A stretch of DNA of 64,000 nucleotides from Cardiocondyla obscurior (taxonomy: Eukaryota > Arthropoda > Insecta > Hymenoptera > Formicidae), in the NCBI RefSeq assembly GCF_019399895.1, contig NC_091866.1, positions 169,501-233,500 on the forward strand, read 5' to 3'. Under the pieces are notes generated by a model that had not been told where the DNA came from, did no database searches, and worked only from the letters and a program-made list of their open reading frames with translations. The translations under genes and the position numbers were made by a program. This document shows, piece after piece, positions 56,662-64,000 of the stretch (position 1 is its first letter; the number at the start of each line of letters is the position of its first letter).

Positions 56662-56682
56662 CCTTATACCATCGGTATAAGG
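56662..56682. repeat. Perfect inverted repeat, 9-bp stem, 3-nt centre
   Basis: CCTTATACC and GGTATAAGG are exact reverse complements around ATC. The size and short centre resemble a binding site for a dimeric protein as much as a hairpin. Confidence 0.85.
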
Positions 56683-58082
56683 CATCGTGCCTCGGTCGTT
56701 CAGTCGCGCGAACAATTAAACGAAGTCGCTCTCTAATAAATCGGCTGATGTGACGAATGAAGAAACCGACGCTGCGGCGGAAGGGAGATCAGGCAATTCG
56801 ATTAGATTGTTTGCGATAAATCCTTTCATGACGCGGTACGCTAATCGCTGCAAAAGTCGATTAGGGCTTTAAAGGGCCCTCTCAACCAAGCTCATTCCAG
56901 AAGCCGAAACACGACGAGAATACACAAATCGCGTGCCAAAGTTCGTGCGTGATACGTATATCGGGAAATTCTGCTTTTATGCTACCCCTAACCGTTTCAT
57001 TCGGTGCCCGCTTACCTCTGTAAAAAGCTGTAATGGAGTTTCGACGTTTGCCCGGAATTGTTTCGCTATTTCGCGAGCTATCGAGAGCGCGGATCCGTCT
57101 TTAACGGATTACTTGAATTTTACGGAATGCCGAAGGGCGAAAATCCAAGTTACAAATGGGGACGTTCTGCACTCTGTCTGTTTACAGTCCCGGAAAATAC
57201 GTCATTCTCTCTCTCTCTATATCGTCTCTTTCTCTGTAATCGTCTCTAGAAGCTCTTTGAGACTCTTTGGAACTTTGCTGAAATCGCAAATGCTTCACTC
57301 GATTCTCCGCCCGCCACGCTTCTCGTTGTCGCAGCTAATCATTCGCTCAACTAATTAGTTCTTGCGCGCTCTAAGAGGATTTAATGTCGCGCACGTCATA
57401 TTCATATCTTCAATGTCGTTATTATGTATTTATTTCGTATTAGATTTGCGTTAAACTATTGCGGTGCAACGGATGTTTCTTTATCTGTCTCTCGCTCTCG
57501 TTTCTCAAATTTAAGCGACACAGCCGTGTTTGATAAATCGATTTTTATAGACGAATATAGAGACTTGTTTAGCTGCGACGAACTAGATTTTCGTGTATTT
57601 CGCGCCACTGTCCTCTGCCTCTCGAGGATTCAATTTAATTTGTTAAAAATTTTGAAAGGCAAATTGAAGTTTTAAGGAGATTATTGATCGCCAAAACACT
57701 ATTTTTTCCGTTTGAGAAATAAAATTGTAGCAATTAAAAAGGAAAAAGAAAAAGAAAAATAAAATTACGTTTACTACATTAAAAACGTTTAGTTTTATGA
57801 TTGCATAAAAAAATTAATCAATTTTTTAATGCATCGGATTATACGCAGTTGCTCGCAGAAGTAGGAAAGGACGATCGTTATGTATATTAAGAGAGCATTT
57901 TAAAAGAATAATTTAAATAAAAAAAACGGTATATTTATCGAGCTTGAATAATACTGCCGTTTAATTAACTTTTTCTTCTGATATCTAATTCCAGTTCTCG
58001 TAGCGAAAGAAGGGAGATTAGTAAAGACTCGAAATTCCATTACGAAAAAAGGAAGAGGAAGCGGAGGAATAGTAATCGCAAA

Positions 58083-58910
58083 ATGGATGAGAATCAACAG
58101 CAAGAGCCGATATTTCGGTCGCTCAACAGTCAGCACGAATCCTTCGTCAGATTTATTAACACGACACCTCACGCTATTACTTTATACTGGATGGATTATC
58201 AAGGACAAGCGATTAATTACGGCGATTTATCACCTGGGGACTACAGAGAAATGAACACGTTTCATACTCATCCGTGGATTTTCGTCAATAAAGAAACAGG
58301 TGTCAGGTATGTGCAACGTTTACTCTGCCGATGTTAATATCGGCAACATCTGTACGTAATAAATTACTCTTAACGAATCACGACCAAACGCGAACTTGCA
58401 ATTGTATTAACAATGGTGATAAAATGTTGAGATTATCGTTTCGAGGCGGGAGAACCGAAAGCAAAATGTAATTTGCAAGGCGAAAGCGATTAAATTCTCA
58501 AAAAAAAAGAAAAGAAAAAAAAAGTTCGCGCATTTGACGATCTGTTCGTAAATTACGATATATTCTTTCCGGAATGCCTTTCGAAATAGCCTGCGAATAG
58601 ATAAATCAATAATACATACAGCAAAAACGAAAATAGGTACTTGGTGGACCGGCGCGATGTTTTCTTTCCTGAGCCGTGGTTTCTCAAGTACCGTGGCGTT
58701 AGGCCGAGCGAACTGCCGCAAAGAATCGAGAGGACCAACGTGTACATCGTGCTACCGATGTTTACTCTGCAGCAATTATCACTGAGAGTCATTAAAAACT
58801 GTCTTACGTACGACTCGGAAGCTTTTCTTCTCGACATTCCACGGAGCCTCCAGTTAAAGCTCTTTACGATGCTACCGAGAAAACCCCAGCCATTGTTTGT
58901 GCGCGATTAG
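58083..58910 (+). CDS. Vhl: von Hippel-Lindau protein (E3 ligase substrate receptor), complete
   Basis: Two exons, 58083-58306 and 58637-58910, share a split Arg codon and encode 165 residues (Drosophila about 178). VHL captures prolyl-hydroxylated HIF-alpha and, through elongin C/B and cullin-2, targets it for degradation when oxygen is present. The beta domain spans about residues 15-106. By my alignment W36, Y46, H63 and W65 match human W88, Y98, H115 and W117, while S111 becomes T59 and H110 becomes N58. The alpha domain begins at TLQQLSLRV (118-126), in the place of the elongin-binding box. The usual Cys there is Ser123. The protein ends PRKPQPLFVRD. The 330-bp intron has an A-rich, pyrimidine-poor acceptor (58635-58636). 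A second in-frame AG at 58620-58621 would add five residues. The shorter form matches the human spacing exactly. The start ATG lies in CGCAAAATGG. Confidence 0.95.
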
Positions 58911-60392
58911 GATAACAACGAAAGAGAAACATGGAATATTTATAATTTTATAATTTATGGGTCTTTACTAATTCTCTTATTGGAAAGAAGTTGAGTAAAT
59001 CTTTAGTCTCTTAGTCCTTTCTTATTATAAGCACAACCGTATAAAATCTCACGTTACTCGATATTAAACGCAAAGTACACTTTTTAATTACATTACTGGT
59101 AATCAAATTAATATTTCTTTTTTTTTTAAGGCAAATTAATGTTCTTAATACAACGTGTTAAAAGTTATATAATAATTTAAAAAAAAACCTTAAAACGATT
59201 AACTGATAAGATGCATTATGCGCTATTTAAATTTGTACGGAGTTACAAGAGTACTTTTTTTTATTTTTTTTTTTTAATACAAAGTCTTTGCGAGCGTTAA
59301 AATGTTTACACCAGTAAGTTATTTCGGTAAAATAAAATTCTGGATTTTATAACTTGCGAGGTAAAAATGTAATTTTAACTTGGGAAGTGTTCCAAAAAAC
59401 TGGAGAGCGATCCAGGGAGGAGATACGTATTTGCGCAAAGTTGCCATTTTCATTCGTCGTGTATAATATTCATCTCATAAATAGATAAACAATAGATTAT
59501 TTAGTTATATACGTACGTTTGTCAATACTTAATACGATTTTATATATTTTCGAAGTACCTAGTATTATTTATGAAAGTGCTCAGCCGTATGACAAGACGT
59601 TATAGACACCGCCGTTTAATATGAATAAATTTCACAACGAATCTCGTTGATGTCCTAACTCTCCATAACGATTTTGATTAGGTACGCCACTCAGGAAGTT
59701 TCAGGAAAATCGTCGATAGTAATCCGAGCTCGTTTCCGCAATTTGTTAGCAGAGTTCCGAAGGTATTAACTGGCTCCTCTTCTGCGCCTTCTCGTCCTTT
59801 TCGCTCCTTTCACGTTCCTCTCGTTTTCCACGTGAGCTCGATATCCCGAAAACTTTAATTAATAGTTAACCAAGTATCGAGTACGTATTAGAAGTGAAAT
59901 GTATAGTAACGCAATCCTCGTAAAAAAAAAAGAAGTGAAAAGAATAAATTGTAATTTTTGTCAATAATGTCGAAAATATTGTAACGAGTATACATATGTA
60001 TATATATTTACATATTTATAGTTTACAATAACGAATTATGTCGATCTATCACGAGAAGAATTGTACAGAAGAAGAAATATATTTTTAAGTAATACCTGGC
60101 TTGCAAATAATTTACCGCACATTAAAACCTTACGTAACTTTTGTTTTAAGAAGCCCTCCCTGTTTGTTTTTACGAGAGAAAGAGAGAGAGATAGAGAGAG
60201 AGAAAGAGAGAGAGAGAAGAACGTGTCTGTGTCTGGAATAGTTGCTAAAATAAAAGTTCAACGAAAATTCAATAAAAATTCGGCCACGCCACGTAAGCGC
60301 ACGGGGTAACGAACTTTTTACTTCGTCCCTTGTGCGCGTGTGTGTTTTTATTGTATGCTCGTGTGTAATAAAGGTAATCACAGGTGAAGGAA
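58911..60392. other. Vhl 3' UTR and AT-rich flank
   Basis: AT-rich, with AATAAA at 59331-59336 as a possible Vhl poly(A) signal. A GA microsatellite lies at about 60174-60217. No coding exon is recognised. Confidence 0.55.
60174..60217. repeat. (GA)n microsatellite
   Basis: An imperfect GAGA repeat with a few interruptions. Open frames across it on both strands are repeat translation. Confidence 0.93.
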
Positions 60393-60440
60393 ATGGGGGA
60401 GCGAGAGGAGGCGGCGCGGCGCGGAGAGGATCCGTCGTCG
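60393..60440 (+). other. Possible short first coding exon
   Basis: An ATG opens 16 codons (MGEREEAARRGEDPSS) straight into a consensus donor (TCG|GTAAGT, GT at 60441). An in-frame stop lies just upstream. GC content is higher than in the flanks. No partner exon was found, so this may be chance. Confidence 0.18.
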
Positions 60441-63289
60441 GTAAGTCAATTTCCATCGCGGTTATTCGAGTAGTCAGCAATCGATTAAACACGCGCTAAA
60501 TGGACTTTGGTCACTTCCTCTTAATCCATCCTGACTCTAATGGGTTTTAAACCCGTCACGTGATGTCATCGGACCCCCACCGTCTATGGTCAGACTTATT
60601 GCCTATTCGGGGATTAATATCCCGAGCGCAAATTCCACACTCTGATTCATTGGGAGTATGTTAAACTGGTTCTTAATTAAAAAAAAAAAATTTATCGCTC
60701 ATGATAGACCTGACGGCTAGGAGAGATAAAATCGGAATTTTAAGTATCGTCGCGCGAATTGGTAACGTGAATTTTTTGAGAGCGCGTTCTCGCATTGCGG
60801 CGCTTACAAAAACGCGGCAAGAAAAAAGAGTAAAAAACAGAGAGGAAAGATCATGATCTACGCGATCATTCGGTACAAGTATATGAGCAGGTAGAAAAAT
60901 AAAGAAACCAAAAGAGAGAGAGCGAGAGAGAAAGAGAGAAACAAAAGTTGCGAAATTAAGATAAACCGTGGGAGCGGCTAAAAATTTCTGCTTCGTATAA
61001 TACATACAATAGGGTCGAGGTACTAATTATAAATCTTAAACAAAGAGCTAATTAAACGTGAACGACATCGGGGCTGAATATCAGTGGCGTGCAAACGATT
61101 CTGAAGTTATTTACTACTTGAAATTATTGCATTTAATTAACAATAATCAGTTTTTTTTTTCTACAGTAAATAAACGCGTTTTCACATATCGGTATTTCCA
61201 CTTGCTTTTGTAGACATTCATTTCTAAATTAAAAGTTTTTTTTTTAATTATTTTTCTTTTTTCTTCTTAAATTTTTAATTGAAACTGCAGCTGACCGCTA
61301 TTTACTTTTCGCTCGAAACTTTAAATATTTCCGCACGAATGCGGGAATCGGTCGTTCCGAAAGTACCGGCGAGAGACGATTTTATACCGGGACGTGCTTA
61401 CACGTATCCCTCGTAAATTTTGCGGTCTTCATTGCGTACGGATTTACAGGTTGACCCGCATGGCTATTCCCGTGGGATTTGCGCGGTTAACTCGTCAGTT
61501 GATCGCGATCGGTCACAAATAGCCGAAATTCAACGGTAAATAGGAAACGCTGCCCGCCTATTCCCATGGAAAATCTGCTCGCCTATAAATTTACCGACAG
61601 TTAATTCTCTCGACGAATGGGCGATACGCGAATTTAAAACCCGAACCTAGGCTTCTCGACGTGCGAACTTTGATATTCCGACAAATGTCACCGGCAAGAA
61701 TACTCGATTTTTATTAACGCGTAAAACTCTCGATTATAGGTATTTATTTTCTAGATCGATTACGTGCACGACTTTAACGTCGCGATTACCGGCATTCCTC
61801 AGCGAACGTTACCGCGGTCCTCGCTGCGTGATCTTACAGAAGCTCCACTTGGAGAAAATCGATCGTCGCGGATCGCAAATGCACTTGGCAGATTCGTAGA
61901 GTTCATAGTCGAAGTTTGTTGTTACACGAGCACTTCGACGTCGTCGCCCGTGCCCGGCGTAGCCGCCGTACCGGGGGTAAAAGGGGGCGGAGGGGGGGGG
62001 AGCCTCGGGTTTAATACTGGTTTAATCATGACTGGCTCCGCGAAGTTCGTCGTCTGTGGTTTTTGGCTGGCGCATAATACGCCCCCGCGGAAGATCGTAC
62101 AAACAGCGCGCGGCGAAAACCGCACGGTTCCCCGAGGTGCAACCATTTCGATTACAACCGTGAAACTGCACCGCGGAACGGTGGGAACCGTCATGGCGAT
62201 TGCAGCAATGGCATACCGTTACAATGCCAACATGCAAATAGTTATGCCACGCAGAAGGGAGGACGGGGGGGAGGGGCACCCTCTCCATTTTTAGGATCAG
62301 CCGCCCGACACGTACGAATCGGCGTCAATTTGCATCGCGAAAACTTTTCCGTTTCACCCAAAGCGTTGCGGGTACGCGAGTAATGGATTTACTGAACGGG
62401 ACAAATGTTTTTTGTCTCCTTTCGACATTGACACGATATATTTTTTTTTTCTTTTTTATTATTAACACATATGAATTTGCCGAAATATTTTACTTTTGAT
62501 TTATTTGAAGGAAATTACCTGCATGTGAAATATTGTATAAATTATTGGAAAGATAATGGATTTGTTTGGGATTGCGTTTTGTGAATTATTATTGTTTAAT
62601 TTATATAACTTTATATCGCGCGTAATAACTTCAGAATATTTTTACTTTGTGGAATGCCACGTGAAATATCGTTACGTACGTATGGACAAGTGTGCGTCAT
62701 GAAATTCGAGAGCTTGCCCATTAGTTGAGGATCTCCGTGCACAAAGCTGACTCAGACGTATTAATTAACGCAGATACGATTATGTAATTTGCGTCTGTTA
62801 GCGCATTAACGCCATTCGCGAATATTTTACAATGGAAGAATATCAAAGAGAGTATCGCGCGAGTGAATATTCGGTCCGAAAATTAGCTTCGGTAAAACAA
62901 TTGTCTGATAAACTTACGTACAAGCCGCGTTAATTTAATGCGCGAATATATAATTCGTAATTATTCGAAGCTGTTCAAAAATAATGGAAAATCATCATAC
63001 CTCGAAGAAGCCGTATTAAATCGAATCGGGTTTATTGTTGCCGCTTTTTCGCGATACTGATTTTGTACCGCGAGAGTAAACATCAGCTTAATCGTTATTA
63101 ATGTGTAAGTTTTAATAATTATGTTTCTGTTTGAATTAATTTTTTACTACGGGATTAATTACGTTGCGATTTTATTACGGAGAAATTTATTGCGACGCCA
63201 ACGTTACGACATGCGAATTGAAAACGAAAAGTTAACGACAACGTTGACTGCACCGCAAACGGCAGAAGGAGACACTCGCAATATTACCC
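60441..63289. other. Noncoding or unassigned, including a GC-rich block at about 61.3-62.35 kb
   Basis: The 61.3-62.35 kb block is GC-rich, has a G-rich run near 61981-62001, and carries two octamer motifs about 90 bp apart (62232-62239 and 62328-62335). A 176-codon open frame there (61764-62294) shows Ser/Thr and Gly runs and no domain, and other strands and frames are open too, so I do not call it a gene. It resembles a promoter or enhancer block. Confidence 0.4.
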
Positions 63290-63426
63290 GGATAAATTAA
63301 AATCGCGCGATTCTGTACGCCACTCGCGAACAAACCGACGATTCGGTCGCGGTTCGTTTATTCACTTCTCGGCAACGACATTTTATTTTCTCCTCCGGAT
63401 CTTTATTTGAAACAAAAAAAAGTTTG
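63290..63426. repeat. Diverged copy of part of the 40.5-kb exon
   Basis: The sequence around 63393-63424 matches 40653-40679 almost base for base (GGAT.TTTAT.TGAAACAAAA), and upstream words (CCGACGA, CGGTTCGT, TCGGC..ACGACA) recur in the same order. The copy is shorter by several dozen bases in the middle. It could be a duplicated exon or promoter segment, or a shared element. Confidence 0.4.
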
Positions 63427-64000
63427 TCACGATTAATATAATAATTAATACTCTCAAGACATTCAACCTGTTTATCGCGACGAGTTTGTATCCACGAAAC
63501 GAATTACTTTGTAATGGAAAAAAAAAATCAAGTGATCAATATACCAGAACAAATAAACGCTTCACGTATGAAACATGGATGGAAGAAAGTAATTTTGCCC
63601 CGGGATATGATATTCATTTGCTAAATACGCGTATTACTTTTAGTAAAGTCAGAACGATTCCTGCGTACATATATTCCGCGTACTCGCCAGCCAAAATACG
63701 AGGAAACACTATCGTTGGATGTAATATTTTTTATATTTTTGTTAGATTTGAAAGATTACTTTTAGATAAAAAAATAAATAAAGAAATAAGATTGAAAAAG
63801 AAATATAATAATAAAATAAAATAATTCAAATATTAGAGAGACATGAAACGAACAAACGTGAGACCGCACGCGCGCGCTCTGTAATTCTGTCGAGTGGATT
63901 AAAATAATTATAGAGATACTTCGTACTTTTGATCAGTCTGAAATTTTTTTTAAGAAGCTTTCTATTCTACGTGAAAAATATAACATGTACTGTAATATCT
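63427..64000. other. AT-rich window end, no gene seen
   Basis: The only open frame (63486-63824) is lysine-rich at its end, from AT-rich DNA, and shows no family motif. Nothing else is supported. Confidence 0.5.

Larger units (their letters stand above)
41341..58082. other. Gene desert, third part: no gene seen
   Basis: CpG-rich noncoding DNA with CT tracts (42140-42178, 54676-54710), an (AT)n at 53796-53822, T runs of 26 nt at 48403 and 55802, an A run at 56194, perfect inverted repeats at 50427-50446 and 56662-56682, and an octamer at 51158. Open frames such as 44133-44414, 51253-51549, 53080-53298 and 56933-57358 show no domain and no convincing splice context. The last few hundred bases should hold the Vhl promoter, but no TATA box or initiator stood out. 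Confidence 0.45.

Noticed and set aside
19705..58082. Known insect microRNA seeds (such as let-7, bantam and miR-279 types)
   Set aside because: None noticed by eye; a folding and small-RNA search was not possible, so absence is not proven.

Overview
The window is nuclear DNA of an insect, most likely a hymenopteran and perhaps an ant. This is an inference. It rests on insect-type spastin, Rox8/TIAR, pyrroline-5-carboxylate reductase and Vhl proteins, short GT-AG introns, many microsatellites, and alternating CpG-poor and very CpG-rich stretches. Nothing looks bacterial or viral: there are no operons, no ribosome-binding sites and no CRISPR array.

Layout. (1) 1-944: the last three coding exons of spastin (+ strand), cut by the window edge. 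(2) 945-7928: AT-rich 3' flanks of two convergent genes, with a large (GT)n(TA)n(AC)n microsatellite. (3) 7929-9599: a complete three-exon Rox8/TIAR gene (- strand), with a CpG-rich 5' flank to about 10.46 kb and an unassigned open segment at 10456-10640. (4) 11670-15125: a complete P5CR gene (+ strand) of seven coding exons, with a TATA/initiator promoter and a probable 5' UTR intron. (5) 15736-17204 (- strand), tail to tail with P5CR: a truncated two-exon member of a repeat-associated arthropod family, and just upstream of it an unrecognised two-exon gene of 99 codons. (6) 17.9-18.76 kb: a CpG-rich promoter-like block ending in a strong + strand donor. (7) 19613-19704: a tRNA-Tyr(GTA) gene with a 19-nt intron. 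(8) 19.7-58.1 kb: a gene desert, visibly richer in CpG than the gene cluster, with simple repeats, octamer motifs and perfect hairpins. The only gene-like structure I could build in it is a set of three short - strand exons at 40.16-41.34 kb. (9) 58083-58910: a complete two-exon Vhl gene (+ strand). (10) 58911-64000: noncoding or unassigned DNA, with a diverged second copy of part of the 40.5-kb exon.

The genes do not form one pathway. They are housekeeping genes: microtubule severing, stress-granule/splicing RNA binding, proline synthesis, HIF degradation and tRNA. Two regulatory ideas stand out. Introns of the TIAR-type gene and weak-donor introns of neighbouring P5CR carry pyrimidine/U-rich tracts downstream of their 5' splice sites, the kind of site TIA-1/TIAR proteins bind. 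The 40-kb desert may be cis-regulatory DNA for a large gene whose coding exons I could not see. I did not find a convincing new biological system. The best leads are the unrecognised 99-codon gene, the 40/63-kb exon pair and the hidden open segment at 10.5 kb.
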